Assembly (NCBI GenBank): GCA_026389845.1
Contig: JAPLHB010000045.1
Coordinates: forward strand, 1 to 43,169
Direction of reading: 5' to 3'
Length of the DNA stretch: 43,169 nt
From: Chloroflexota bacterium
GTDB taxonomy: Bacteria; Chloroflexota; Anaerolineae; CG2-30-64-16
The notes under the pieces are model-generated. The model did not search any database and was not told the DNA's origin. It worked only from the letters and a program-made list of their open reading frames with translations. Position numbers and translations under genes: made by a program. Shown here piece after piece: positions 1-7,561 of this stretch (positions within the stretch are counted from its first letter, which is position 1; every line of letters begins with the position of its first letter).

Positions 1-558
1 ACCCTCGGCAGCGCCAGCATGATCCTGGGCATGCTCCAGATCATCACCGGCATGTTGCTGACCATCTACTACGTCCCCACGCCCGATCACGCCTACGACA
101 GCATTCAGTTCATCATGAACGATGTGACCTTCGGCTGGCTGATCCGCGGGATTCACCACTGGGGCGCGACGCTGATGGTCATCACCGTCTTCCTGCACAT
201 GCTCCGCACCTACTTCATGGGCGCGTACAAATATCCGCGCGAGATGACCTGGCTCACCGGCGGCGTCCTGCTGTTGATCGTGCTGGTGCTCGGGTTCAGC
301 GGCTATCTGCTGCCGTGGAATCAGAAGGCGTATTGGGCCAGCTCGGTCGGCACCGCGGTCGTCGGCGCGCCGCCCATCATCGGCCCCCTGCTGTTACGGA
401 TCGTGCGCGGCGGCGACCAAATCGGCGCGGTCACCCTGGCCCGCTTCTACGGTTTGCACATCTGGTGGATGCCGATCCTGCTGCTGTCTTTGATCGGGGC
501 GCACCTGTACTTGATCATCAAGATTGGGATTACGTCGCCGCCAGGGCGAGACGAGTAG
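1..558 (+). CDS. Cytochrome b, N-terminal (b6-like) domain, 5'-truncated by the window edge
   Basis: Membrane di-haem b subunit of a bc1/b6f-type quinol-oxidising complex. The frame is open from base 1, so the true start lies upstream. Counting from the Met at 19, the haem-ligand histidines are H46/H60 and H147/H162. The spacings of 14 and 15 are those of cytochrome b6. Other family marks are the RELTW-like segment (PREMTWLTGG) and GYLLPWNQ. The protein stops after the fourth helix, and the remaining part of cytochrome b is encoded by the next gene, as in split b6/subunit IV systems. A Rieske protein is expected upstream but is not in view. Quinol from the adjacent succinate dehydrogenase is a plausible substrate (inference). 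Confidence 0.93.
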   Translation, partial: TLGSASMILGMLQIITGMLLTIYYVPTPDHAYDSIQFIMNDVTFGWLIRGIHHWGATLMVITVFLHMLRTYFMGAYKYPREMTWLTGGVLLLIVLVLGFSGYLLPWNQKAYWASSVGTAVVGAPPIIGPLLLRIVRGGDQIGAVTLARFYGLHIWWMPILLLSLIGAHLYLIIKIGITSPPGRDE

Positions 559-560
559 GA

Positions 561-650
561 CGTGGTACGTGGTGCGTGGTACGTGATTGGTAGGGGAGAT
601 TCTCGGATTCTACGCAACACGCAACACGCAATACGCAATACGCAGTACGA
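561..650. repeat. Heptamer repeats in two partly complementary arms
   Basis: Between the two cytochrome genes lie CGTGGTA/CGTGGTG-type heptamers (561-591) followed by CGCAACA/CGCAATA-type heptamers (611-648). The second arm is roughly the reverse complement of the first, so the transcript could fold. The same family recurs near 2971, 17260, 18640, 22722 and 31860. Confidence 0.75.
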
Positions 651-661
651 GGGAGTCACCC

Positions 662-1762
662 GTGAACGCCGAAGAAAAACAGCGTTACCTCGAACGCTAC
701 AAAGAAAAGAAATACAGCGACGGTGAGTTCTTTTGGCCCGATTCGATCGCCAAGGACGCCGTCGTCTCTCTGGGCATTTTCGTCCTGCTGCTCTGCCTGG
801 CGATCTTCGTCGGCGTGCCGAACGAGCCACCCGCTAATCCTGCGGACGCGACCTACATTCCACGGCCGGAATGGTACTTCCTTTGGATGTTTCAGTTGCT
901 CAAGTATTTTCCCGGCCAACTGGAAGGTGTGGCGATCGTGGCCCTGGGCGCGCTGATCGCGGTGGGGCTGTTTGGGTTGCCCTTCTTTGACCGCGGTCCC
1001 AAGCGCCATCCGCTCAACCGGCCGATCGCCACGGTGGCGATGATCCTGATCGTGGCCGGCATGGTCTTCCTGACCGTACAGGCCGCTGTGACCACGCCGC
1101 CGCAAGCGGAAGCCATTGACCTCGGTGCGACCAAAGAGGCGCAGATCAAGGCCGGCGAAGAATTGTTCAAGAAGAACTGCGCCGACTGTCACGGCGAGAC
1201 CGGCGAGGGCGGCGAGATCAAAGATAAACCCGGCCAGGAAACGCGACCGCTCAACTCCGATGACTTCCTGCTCACTCGCACATCCGACACGATCTTCCAG
1301 ATTATCAGCTACGGCCAGCCCGGCGAAGGGATGCAGGCGTTCGGCCTGGCTCACGGCGGTCAGTTGGCCGACCAGGAAATCCGTGTGATCGTGACCTTCA
1401 TCGAGTCGTGGTACGTGCCACCCGAAGCAGAAGGTACAGATACAGCCGTGACCGACCTGGCGAAGATCGAGAATCCGGGCTTTGCCAAGGATGTCAAACC
1501 GTTGCTCGACAAGTATTGCTCAACCTGCCACAGCAAGCGGCTCAAGGGCAACTTCAGTATCGCCGATTTCGACAAGCTGATGAAGAGCGGCGATCATGCC
1601 CCGAACATCGCGGCGGGCGACGCGGCCAACAGCACCCTGGCGAAAATGCTGCATGGGGTCAAGACCGACGCCGGCGGCCAGATGCCGCCCAACCGCCCGC
1701 TCAAGCAGCCGCAGATCGAGTTGATCGAGCGGTGGATCAATCAGGGAGCACAGAATAATTAG
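662..1762 (+). CDS. Cytochrome b C-terminal domain fused to two cytochrome c domains
   Basis: The second half of the quinol-oxidising complex. I chose the GTG at 662 because GAGGGAG lies 7 nt upstream; the frame is open further upstream through repeat sequence only. The first ~130 residues hold three membrane helices with the quinol-site signature RPEWYFLW, which is subunit IV/cytochrome b C-terminal. Two class-I c domains follow: C173-x2-C176-H177 with a Met in GEGMQAFG, and C286-x2-C289-H290 with a Met in GGQMPP. At 366 residues it is far longer than plain subunit IV (~160). The tethered haems probably replace a separate cytochrome c1/f as electron acceptor on the outer face of the membrane (inference). 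Confidence 0.92.
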   Translation: MNAEEKQRYLERYKEKKYSDGEFFWPDSIAKDAVVSLGIFVLLLCLAIFVGVPNEPPANPADATYIPRPEWYFLWMFQLLKYFPGQLEGVAIVALGALIAVGLFGLPFFDRGPKRHPLNRPIATVAMILIVAGMVFLTVQAAVTTPPQAEAIDLGATKEAQIKAGEELFKKNCADCHGETGEGGEIKDKPGQETRPLNSDDFLLTRTSDTIFQIISYGQPGEGMQAFGLAHGGQLADQEIRVIVTFIESWYVPPEAEGTDTAVTDLAKIENPGFAKDVKPLLDKYCSTCHSKRLKGNFSIADFDKLMKSGDHAPNIAAGDAANSTLAKMLHGVKTDAGGQMPPNRPLKQPQIELIERWINQGAQNN

Positions 1763-1845
1763 GGACTGGGAACGAGGAACCAGGGACTAGGAACTCGGGA
1801 ATGCAGAAGCCGCCTAGTCCCTAGTCCCCAATCCCTAGTCCCCAA
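1763..1845. repeat. Inverted arms of AGGGACTAGGAAC-type repeats
   Basis: The gap before sdhC holds repeats of AGGGACT(A/G)GGAAC (1761-1797) and then their complement, CCTAGTCCCTAGTCCCC and a second copy (1813-1845). The RNA could form a long imperfect stem. No T-tract follows, so it is not a classic terminator. The SD of sdhC starts just after it. Confidence 0.75.
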
Positions 1846-1856
1846 CCGGAGGCATC

Positions 1857-2249
1857 ATGAGCAAATTCGCGCGCGTCACCATCCCCCAATTCCTCGCCTA
1901 CCGCGGCGGACAGCCGATGCTGGCGTGGCTGCTGCATCGGATCAGCGGCATCGGGATCGTGTTCTTCGTCTCCATGCACGTGATCGCTGCGTTCTTCCTG
2001 TACGGCGTCAAGGGGACGACCGGCGACATCGCCAACGCGCTGACCGCTTTCTATGAGGACACGCCGATGCAGGTTTTCATCCTGTTCGCTGTGCTCTATC
2101 ATGCGCTGAACGGTCTCCGCATCGTCATCCTGGACATGTGGCCGGTGCTCCACCGCTTCCATCGCGAGGCGATGTGGGTTCAGTGGGCGCTTTTCCTGCC
2201 GACGTTTTTGCTGCCGGCGCTCCTAATGATAACGGGCGCGAAGGTGTAG
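1857..2249 (+). CDS. sdhC: Succinate dehydrogenase cytochrome b556 subunit
   Basis: First membrane anchor of complex II, 130 residues with three helices. The SdhC signature is complete: an HRISGIGIVFF start to helix 1, a His in SMHV, and YHALNGLRIVILD near the end of helix 2, which carries the usual haem/quinone-site residues. CGGAGG lies 4 nt upstream of the ATG. Together with SdhD it should bind haem b and reduce the membrane quinone with electrons from SdhAB. Its operon partner sdhD does not follow directly: a mazEF module with its own promoter lies between them. Confidence 0.93.
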   Translation: MSKFARVTIPQFLAYRGGQPMLAWLLHRISGIGIVFFVSMHVIAAFFLYGVKGTTGDIANALTAFYEDTPMQVFILFAVLYHALNGLRIVILDMWPVLHRFHREAMWVQWALFLPTFLLPALLMITGAKV

Positions 2250-2279
2250 TGGGGTATTAGATATTGGGTATTCATGCTG

Positions 2280-2321
2280 TTGACAGATGATCCGAGAGGG
2301 TGTATCATCATTGTAGATACA
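2280..2321 (+). promoter_or_regulatory. Sigma-70 promoter and putative MazE operator for mazEF
   Basis: TTGACA (2280-2285), a 17-nt spacer and TATCAT (2303-2308) form a near-consensus promoter inside the sdh operon. The inverted repeat TGTATC-N9-GATACA (2301-2306/2316-2321) overlaps the -10. That suits autorepression by MazE/MazEF, which is the usual control of this family (inference). Confidence 0.72.
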
Positions 2322-2337
2322 TCCTGGAGGTGCGGAG

Positions 2338-2580
2338 ATGGAAGCTCGAGTGCAAAAATGGGGCAACAGCCTGGCGATCCGGATTCCCAAGCTGTTCGCC
2401 GCCGAAGCAGGTTTGCAGCAGAACTCGCCGGTCGAGGTGTTGTTGGAAGGTAAGCGGCTCATGGTTGTGCCGATTGCCAAATCGTCCGTAACGCTGGACC
2501 AACTGTTAGCTGGGGTGACGGAGCGTAATCTGCACGCCGAAGTTGACACTGGCCTGGCCGTGGGAGGCGAAGTGTGGTGA
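2338..2580 (+). CDS. mazE: MazE/AbrB-type antitoxin
   Basis: An 80-residue protein with a SpoVT-AbrB swapped-hairpin DNA-binding domain: VQKWGNSLAIRIPK followed by VEVLLEGKRLMVVP. The KWGNS(L/A)...RIPK core is diagnostic of MazE antitoxins. The C-terminal half is the flexible toxin-binding part. GGAGG sits 7 nt upstream of the ATG. It overlaps the toxin gene by four bases, so translation is coupled. It should neutralise MazF and repress its own promoter. Confidence 0.9.
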   Translation: MEARVQKWGNSLAIRIPKLFAAEAGLQQNSPVEVLLEGKRLMVVPIAKSSVTLDQLLAGVTERNLHAEVDTGLAVGGEVW

Positions 2581-2921
2581 GCCAGGCGACCTACGTTCCT
2601 GATCGGGGGGACGTCGTCAAGATTTCTCTGAATCCACAGGCCGGTCATGAACAAGCGGGCCGCCGGCCCGCTGTCATTCTCTCGCCAGTCGTCTATAACA
2701 GCAAGGTGGGGTTGGCTCTGTTGTGCCCCATCACCAGCCAGATCAAAGGCTATCCCTTCGAGGTTCTCATTCCCGTCGGCCTGGCGGTTAGCGGCGTAGT
2801 GCTGGCCGATCAGGTCAAGAGCCTGGACTGGCGCGCTCGCGATGCCGAGTTCATTGACGCCTTGCCGGAGAAAACGGTCGCCGAGATTCTGCGTAAACTC
2901 GGCACACTTCTGGCGAGATGA
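2577..2921 (+). CDS. mazF: MazF-type endoribonuclease toxin
   Basis: A 114-residue PemK/MazF family mRNA interferase. Family marks are DRGDVVKISLNPQAGHEQAGRRP at the N-terminus (the conserved P-x-x-G-x-E-x-x-x-x-R-P core, with the catalytic Arg), then PAVILSP, CPITSQIKGYPFEV and VLADQVKSLDWR. The GTG at 2577 overlaps the antitoxin stop (GTGA); an in-frame GTG at 2574 is equally possible, and GGGAGG at 2562-2567 serves either. All key positions look intact, so the toxin is likely active. It lies between sdhC and sdhD, an unusual place for a toxin. Confidence 0.91.
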   Translation: MSQATYVPDRGDVVKISLNPQAGHEQAGRRPAVILSPVVYNSKVGLALLCPITSQIKGYPFEVLIPVGLAVSGVVLADQVKSLDWRARDAEFIDALPEKTVAEILRKLGTLLAR

Positions 2922-2950
2922 TGACCGGTTCGTTGCTCGGAATCGTCATA

Positions 2951-2990
2951 ACAACGAAAAACGAAAAACGAAATACGCAACACGCAACAC
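2951..2990. repeat. ACGAAAA and ACGCAAC short direct repeats
   Basis: The 79-nt gap upstream of sdhD is almost entirely low-complexity: ACGAAAA units (2954-2972) and then two ACGCAAC heptamers up to the SD (GGAG, 2991-2994). It is the same heptamer family as at 611-648. Confidence 0.7.
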
Positions 2991-3000
2991 GGAGTCGCAC

Positions 3001-3438
3001 ATGACCACTCAAGCTACTGCAATGAACCGAGCAAAAACCGGCAGCAAATTCGAGCTTTACATGTGGTTTTTCACCCGCGTCACCGGCATCCTGTTTTTGC
3101 TGATGGGCGCATTCAACCTGGTGTATGCCAACCTGGCAGGTGGCCGCGGGCTGATGGACGCGGGGGCGCAGATGCGTTGGGCGTTTTTCCCGATCTCGTT
3201 CCACGTGACTTCTACCTCAGTAGAAGTCGCGCCGAACTTCGCGAATCCCTTCTGGCAGGCGTACTGTTTCCTGCTGGTGACGTTTGCCGCCACGCATGGC
3301 TACAACGGGATGCGCGTGATCCTCAGCGATTACATCCGCCATCCGTTGCTGCTGGCGTGGGTCAAGGCGCTGTTGGCAGGAGTGTGGATCGCGCTGTTGG
3401 TAGCGGCGATGTTTGTTATCTTCGTGTTCAACCAGTGA
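3001..3438 (+). CDS. sdhD: Succinate dehydrogenase membrane anchor subunit
   Basis: Second membrane subunit of complex II, 145 residues with three helices. The key segment [14 protein letters not shown] carries the quinone-site Tyr/Asp and haem-ligand region of SdhD. I took the ATG at 3001, with GGAG 6 nt upstream; the longer frame runs back into mazF and the repeats and is not family-like. The loop around [14 protein letters not shown] is encoded by a perfect 9-bp palindrome (3207-3228), apparently a repeat inserted in the reading frame between helices 1 and 2. It is followed closely by sdhA. Confidence 0.9.
   Translation: MTTQATAMNRAKTGSKFELYMWFFTRVTGILFLLMGAFNLVYANLAGGRGLMDAGAQMRWAFFPISFHVTSTSVEVAPNFANPFWQAYCFLLVTFAATHGYNGMRVILSDYIRHPLLLAWVKALLAGVWIALLVAAMFVIFVFNQ
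3207..3228. repeat. Perfect palindrome inside sdhD
   Basis: GACTTCTAC-CTCA-GTAGAAGTC, a 9-bp stem with a 4-nt loop, lies within the sdhD frame. It encodes part of the loop between the first two helices. Flanking bases extend the symmetry by CG(T/C) on each side. Confidence 0.85.
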
Positions 3439-3448
3439 GGGGTACCCC

Positions 3449-5242
3449 ATGATCCATCGTTACGATGTCATCGTTGTCGGAGCCGGCGGCGCGGGGCTGA
3501 ATGCGGCGCTCTACGCCTCCCGCGGCGCCAAAACCGCCGTCCTCACCAAGCTCTACCCCACCCGGTCGCATACGGGCACGGCCCAGGGCGGCATCGGCGC
3601 GGCGCTGGGGAACCTGGAAGAAGACCACCCCGAATGGCACGTCTTCGATACCATCAACGGCTCCGACTATCTGGCCGATCAGGACGCAGTGCAGATCCTC
3701 TGCAACGAAGCGGTGGACATGGTCTACGAGCTGGAGCACATGGGGCTGCCGTTCGACCGCACCCCCGATGGCCGCATCTCGCAGCGCCCCTTCGGCGGTC
3801 ACACCAACCACGCCACCAAGAAGCCCGTTCGCCGCGCCTGCCACGCCGCCGATCGCACCGGCCACATGATCCTGCAGACGGTCTACCAGCAGTGCATCAA
3901 GAACAACGTCACCTTCTACGACGAGTACCAGGTGGTGGACCTGCTGGTGAACAGCCAGGGGCAGGTCGCGGGCGTCGTCGCGGTGGATATTGACAGCGGC
4001 GAGTACCACACCTTTCACGCCAAGGCGGTGATCTTCGCCACCGGCGGCTTTGGCCGGATTTGGAAGATCACGTCGAACGCCTACAGCTTCACCGGCGACG
4101 GCGCGGCCATCGCCTACCGCCGCGGCGTGCCGATGGAAGACATGGAGTTCTTCCAGTTCCACCCCACGGGCATCTACCGGCTTGGCATCCTGATCACCGA
4201 GGGGGTGCGCGGGGAAGGCGGCGTGCTGATCAACGGCAAGGGCGAGCGCTTCATGCCCAAATACGCGCCGACCGTCAAAGACCTGGCCTCGCGCGACGTG
4301 ATCTCCCGCGCCATCTACCTGGAGATCAAAGAGGGCCGGGGCATCGAGGGCAAGGACTACATCTACCTGGACGTACGGCCCGAGACGGTGAACAAGTATT
4401 TCGATGAGGACGGCATCAAGAACCCCGACGGCTCGCCCCGGCGCATCACCGCGCACGACATCGAATCGAAGCTGCCCGACATTGCGGATTTCTGCCGCGT
4501 CTACCTGGACGTGGACCCGGTGCGCCAGCCCATGCCGATCCAGCCGACTGCGCACTACGCGATGGGCGGCATCCCGACCGATGTCAATGGTCGCGTCGTG
4601 GTTGACCCGCAGAACACGCCGCTGCCCGGCTTCTACGCCGCAGGCGAGGTGGCGTGCGTCTCGGTGCATGGCGCCAACCGCCTGGGCACGAACTCCCTCG
4701 TGGATATCCTGGTCTTCGGCCGGCGTGCGGGCCTCCATGCCGCGCAGTACGCGGCCGGCGCGGATTGGCCCAGCCTGCCGCCCAACGCCGAGGAGAACGC
4801 ACGCGGCCAGTTGGAATCCATCCGCAACAGCACCGGCAAGGAGATCATCGCCGACATCCGCAAGGAGATGCGCGAGGTGATGATGGACAACGTCAGCCTC
4901 TACCGGAACGACGCACTCCTGGCCGAGGCGGTCACGAAGGTCGGCGAACTGAAGGCGCGGTTCAAGAACGCTGCGATCATGGACAAGGGCAAGCGTTGGA
5001 ACACCGAGTTGCTGGAAGCCTGGGAAGTGGGCAATCTGCTCGACCTGGCTGAGGCGACCGCGGTCGCAGCCCGCGCTCGCACCGAAAGCCGCGGCGCCCA
5101 CGCCCGCGAGGATTACCCCGATCGCGACGACACGAACTGGTTGAAGCACTCGCTGGCCTACTTGCAGTCGGATGGCGGCATCCAGCTCGATTACAAACCA
5201 GTGACGCTGGGGTTGTATCAGCCGGCAAAGCGGGTGTATTAG
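3449..5242 (+). CDS. sdhA: Succinate dehydrogenase flavoprotein subunit
   Basis: Catalytic subunit of complex II, 597 residues, oxidising succinate to fumarate on the cytoplasmic side. The dinucleotide fold is VVGAGGAGL (G11-G16). H41 in SHTGTAQGG is the expected covalent-FAD histidine. H238 in FHPTGI and the RGEGG and SRAI segments build the dicarboxylate site; HYAMGGI and [11 protein letters not shown] complete the capping and FAD regions. The C-terminal helical domain is present ([12 protein letters not shown], then NWLKHS). The ATG at 3449 is preceded by GAGGGG; the longer frame overlaps sdhD. Full length, no defects seen. Confidence 0.97.
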   Translation: MIHRYDVIVVGAGGAGLNAALYASRGAKTAVLTKLYPTRSHTGTAQGGIGAALGNLEEDHPEWHVFDTINGSDYLADQDAVQILCNEAVDMVYELEHMGLPFDRTPDGRISQRPFGGHTNHATKKPVRRACHAADRTGHMILQTVYQQCIKNNVTFYDEYQVVDLLVNSQGQVAGVVAVDIDSGEYHTFHAKAVIFATGGFGRIWKITSNAYSFTGDGAAIAYRRGVPMEDMEFFQFHPTGIYRLGILITEGVRGEGGVLINGKGERFMPKYAPTVKDLASRDVISRAIYLEIKEGRGIEGKDYIYLDVRPETVNKYFDEDGIKNPDGSPRRITAHDIESKLPDIADFCRVYLDVDPVRQPMPIQPTAHYAMGGIPTDVNGRVVVDPQNTPLPGFYAAGEVACVSVHGANRLGTNSLVDILVFGRRAGLHAAQYAAGADWPSLPPNAEENARGQLESIRNSTGKEIIADIRKEMREVMMDNVSLYRNDALLAEAVTKVGELKARFKNAAIMDKGKRWNTELLEAWEVGNLLDLAEATAVAARARTESRGAHAREDYPDRDDTNWLKHSLAYLQSDGGIQLDYKPVTLGLYQPAKRVY

Positions 5243-5294
5243 TGGTGGTCGCGAGAGGCCGCAAACGGCAAAAGTTGAGAGTGAGGTGATTCTG

Positions 5295-5588
5295 ATGGGT
5301 GTTGCGACTGAACAATCGCTGCCCAGGTTGGGCGGTCTTCCTACGACTTTGCCCAAGGAAGGGGCGGTCAGTCTTGAGCTTGTAGAGGGCGCGCCGGTCT
5401 TTCGCGCCTCTGCGAAGGTGCAGACCCGTATTGAAACATTGCTGGATAAACAGAAGGCTACGCAGTTGAGCCAAGAGGAAACACGGGAACTAGACCGGTA
5501 CGAGGACTTCGACGACTATCTCAGCTACCTGAATCGTCTCGTCCGCAATCTGCTTGTCGCTCCTGTTTACCAGGGGACGGTCAACTAA
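5295..5588 (+). CDS. Small hypothetical protein preceding the HNH nuclease
   Basis: 97 residues, no family I can name. The C-terminal two thirds look like a helical, charged segment (KVQTRIETLLDKQKATQLSQEE, then ELDRYEDFDDYLSYLNRLVRNL), which resembles the small alpha-helical partners often encoded in front of HNH endonucleases in cyanobacteria and Chloroflexota. The ATG at 5295 has AGGTG 6 nt upstream. Only 2 nt separate its stop from the next gene, so the two are surely co-translated. The pair interrupts the sdhA-sdhB order. Function unknown. Confidence 0.7.
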   Translation: MGVATEQSLPRLGGLPTTLPKEGAVSLELVEGAPVFRASAKVQTRIETLLDKQKATQLSQEETRELDRYEDFDDYLSYLNRLVRNLLVAPVYQGTVN

Positions 5589-5590
5589 CC

Positions 5591-6028
5591 ATGCATTCCA
5601 AGGTGCCGGAACCGATCCGTCGTCTGATCCGGCAGCGAGCGAATTACTTGTGCGAGTACTGCCATGCTTCCGAAAAATGGCAGTATGTGCGTTTCACAGT
5701 GGATCACATCATCCCGATGAAGCGCGGAGGTCTAGGCATTTCCGACAACCTTGCCTTAGCTTGTTTTCACTGTAATCGGCGCAAAGGCGATCACGTCACG
5801 GCGGAAGATCCAGTATCTGGCATGGAGGTGCGGCTGTTCAATCCACGTCAGGATGCTTGGGCCGAGCACTTCGTTTGGTCAACAGACGGCCTTCGGATCG
5901 TCGGCCGGACTCCTACAGGTAGGGCGACCATAACGGCTTTGGAAATGAACCGATCGTGGGCGGTCAGTATCCGCGCCGCGGATCGAGTTGTGGGACGCCA
6001 CCCGCCGGTTGATGATCCAATCGAGTGA
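5591..6028 (+). CDS. HNH endonuclease
   Basis: 145 residues. A zinc-ribbon-type HNH core fills residues ~18-70: CEYC, VDHIIPMKRGG (the catalytic DH), DNLALAC and CFHCNRRKG. The two CxxC pairs should bind a structural zinc, and the His-Asn-His set cuts DNA. The C-terminal part (FNPRQDAWAEHFVW, then GRTPTGRATI) is the accessory region common to this stand-alone family. Such genes are usually described as solitary or mobile nucleases; their substrate is not known. It is coupled to the small gene just upstream and lies between sdhA and sdhB. Confidence 0.87.
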   Translation: MHSKVPEPIRRLIRQRANYLCEYCHASEKWQYVRFTVDHIIPMKRGGLGISDNLALACFHCNRRKGDHVTAEDPVSGMEVRLFNPRQDAWAEHFVWSTDGLRIVGRTPTGRATITALEMNRSWAVSIRAADRVVGRHPPVDDPIE

Positions 6029-6095
6029 GGGACGCATTGATCGGGATTTACGTTGGTTTGCCCACAGAAACAACGACTTTTCAACGGGGGCGAGG

Positions 6096-6791
6096 ATGAA
6101 AGTCAAGGTCAAAATTCGCCGTTTCAACCCAGAAAGCGATCGCAGGCCGTATTGGGCCGAGTATACCCTGGACGCCGACCCAAGCGACCGCATCATTGAC
6201 GTGCTGGTGCAGATCAAGGGCTACCACGACGGCAGCCTGACGTTCCGGCGCTCGTGCGCGCACGGCATCTGCGGCTCCGACGCGGTGGTGATCAACGGTC
6301 ACAACCGGCTGGCGTGCAAGGTGCTGGTGAAGCACATCGGCAAAAACATCGTGATCGAGCCGCTGCGCGGCCTGCCGGTCATCAAAGACCTGACGGTGGA
6401 CATGACGCCGTTCTTCGCCAAGTACCGGGCGATCCAGCCGTTCTTGATGAACGACGAGCCGCCGCCCTACACCGAACGGTTGCAAACCCAGGAGGCGCGC
6501 GCCCGCTTCGACGACACGACCAAGTGCATCCTGTGCGCGGCCTGCACCACTTCGTGCCCCAGTTTTTGGTCCAACGATTCCTACGTCGGCCCCGCGGCCA
6601 TCGTCCAGGCGCACCGCTTCATCTTCGACGATCGCGACCGTGGCGCGCAGGTGCGGCTGGCAATCCTGGCCGAAAGCGACGGCGTTTGGCGCTGCCGCAC
6701 GATCTACAACTGCGTCGAGGCGTGTCCGCGCGATATTGACATCACGCGCGCGATCGGGGAAGTGAAGAAGGCGATGTTGGTGGGGGAGTAA
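6096..6791 (+). CDS. sdhB: Succinate dehydrogenase iron-sulfur subunit
   Basis: 231 residues. The [2Fe-2S] plant-ferredoxin domain has CAHGICGSD...LAC, with Asp in the third ligand position, the same substitution as in E. coli SdhB. The [4Fe-4S] site is CILCAACTTSCP. The [3Fe-4S] region, with shared Cys ligands, is CRTIYNCVEACP. It passes electrons from FAD to the quinone site. The ATG at 6096 follows GGGGGCGAGG; the frame is open further upstream but overlaps the HNH gene. It is the last gene of the operon, and a hairpin follows at 6810. Confidence 0.96.
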   Translation: MKVKVKIRRFNPESDRRPYWAEYTLDADPSDRIIDVLVQIKGYHDGSLTFRRSCAHGICGSDAVVINGHNRLACKVLVKHIGKNIVIEPLRGLPVIKDLTVDMTPFFAKYRAIQPFLMNDEPPPYTERLQTQEARARFDDTTKCILCAACTTSCPSFWSNDSYVGPAAIVQAHRFIFDDRDRGAQVRLAILAESDGVWRCRTIYNCVEACPRDIDITRAIGEVKKAMLVGE

Positions 6792-6809
6792 CGACCGACG
6801 CCACATAAG

Positions 6810-6845
6810 AGAGCGCCTGCGAGGTTCTCCCCTCACAGGCGCTCT
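6810..6845 (+). terminator. Hairpin after sdhB
   Basis: AGAGCGCCTG...CAGGCGCTCT forms a perfect 10-bp stem with a 16-nt loop, 19 nt after the sdhB stop. There is no proper T-run, so it may be a weak or Rho-assisted terminator. Confidence 0.6.
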
Positions 6846-6867
6846 TCGCGTCGTAGGATGACAAGAT

Positions 6868-6918
6868 CCGGCAGTTCCCGGCAGTTCCCTCAGTTCCCCC
6901 AAGTTCCCCCAAGTTCCT
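6868..6918. repeat. CAGTTCC / CAAGTTCCCC direct repeats
   Basis: Five copies of a GTTCC-ending unit fill the gap between the convergent ends of sdhB and the PDZ gene. The complement (GGAACTTGGGG) recurs at 33659-33690 and, in a variant, at 1763-1797. Confidence 0.7.
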
Positions 6919-6922
6919 TCGT

Positions 6923-7480
6923 CTACTGTTTCGGCGTGGGGGTCGGCTGTTGCGGCGTCATCTCCACATAGCGGATGCCCAGGTAGGCGCGTTTGGTGCC
7001 GTCCGGATTTTCACCGAGCTTAACCTTGATCGTGCGCGTCTCGCCGGCCCGCCAGACGGTAAGTGTAACACGGTCGCCCGGCGTGTGGCCGGCTACCACG
7101 TCGCCGAGGCGGTGCGTGGCATCCATCGGCGTGTCGTCCACCTTCGTGATCACGTCTCCGACCTTGATGCCTGCGTCCTCGGCGGGAGTGCCCTTCACGA
7201 CCTCCTGAACCAATGCCCCGCCTCCCCGCAGCAGGTTGGGGAGCTGCGGTATTTGTGGCGTCTCCAGTGACTGTGGCGTTGGCAGCAGTGCCGGCGCACG
7301 CGGCGACTGGGGGGTGATCCGCGGCTGCAGGGACTGCGCGGCAGCCTGCGGCGCCGCCCCGCGGCCGATGAAGTAGCCGCCCAGGCCGCCGGCCACCGCG
7401 CCCAGGCACAAGCCGAGCAGCAACGCGACTACTCCGGCCACGACGGCGATCGTTACGGTGCGATCCCTTCTGTTTTCCAT
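6923..7480 (-). CDS. Membrane-anchored PDZ-domain protein
   Basis: 185 residues. A short charged N-terminus is followed by one glycine-rich membrane helix (~10-40) and a Pro/Gln linker. A single PDZ domain (~85-165) follows: LVQEVVKGTPAEDAGIKVGD, VITKVDD and VTLTVWRAGET are its typical strands. There is no protease domain, so it is not a DegP/HtrA protein. It probably works as an outer-face adaptor binding C-termini (inference). GGAGGA lies 7 nt upstream of the ATG. A TACAAT (7531-7536, minus) could be its -10, but no -35 is recognisable. Confidence 0.85.
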   Translation of the reverse strand: MENRRDRTVTIAVVAGVVALLLGLCLGAVAGGLGGYFIGRGAAPQAAAQSLQPRITPQSPRAPALLPTPQSLETPQIPQLPNLLRGGGALVQEVVKGTPAEDAGIKVGDVITKVDDTPMDATHRLGDVVAGHTPGDRVTLTVWRAGETRTIKVKLGENPDGTKRAYLGIRYVEMTPQQPTPTPKQ

Positions 7481-7561
7481 CGTCTCGTCCTCCGTAGCAA
7501 CAGTTCTGAATACAGGTCTTCGGCAGTGTTATTGTACCACAGGTCGGCTCGTGCGATGCAA

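Noticed and set aside
1763..1845. Rho-independent terminator between the cytochrome gene and sdhC
   Set aside because: The arms are long and imperfect, no T-run follows, and the SD of sdhC comes directly after. A structured repeat is more likely than a strong terminator inside this operon.
2842..3000. Extended N-terminus of SdhD overlapping mazF
   Set aside because: The extra codons read through mazF in another frame and through low-complexity repeats. The ATG at 3001 has an SD and gives the family length.
3428..5356. Long minus-strand open frame of 642 codons opposite sdhA
   Set aside because: The plus strand encodes a complete SdhA with all motifs. The opposite frame is an effect of GC-rich codon use and has no recognisable domain.
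6096..6791. Defective [2Fe-2S] site in SdhB because the third ligand is Asp
   Set aside because: E. coli SdhB has the same Asp in CREGVCGSD, so the cluster is expected to be normal.
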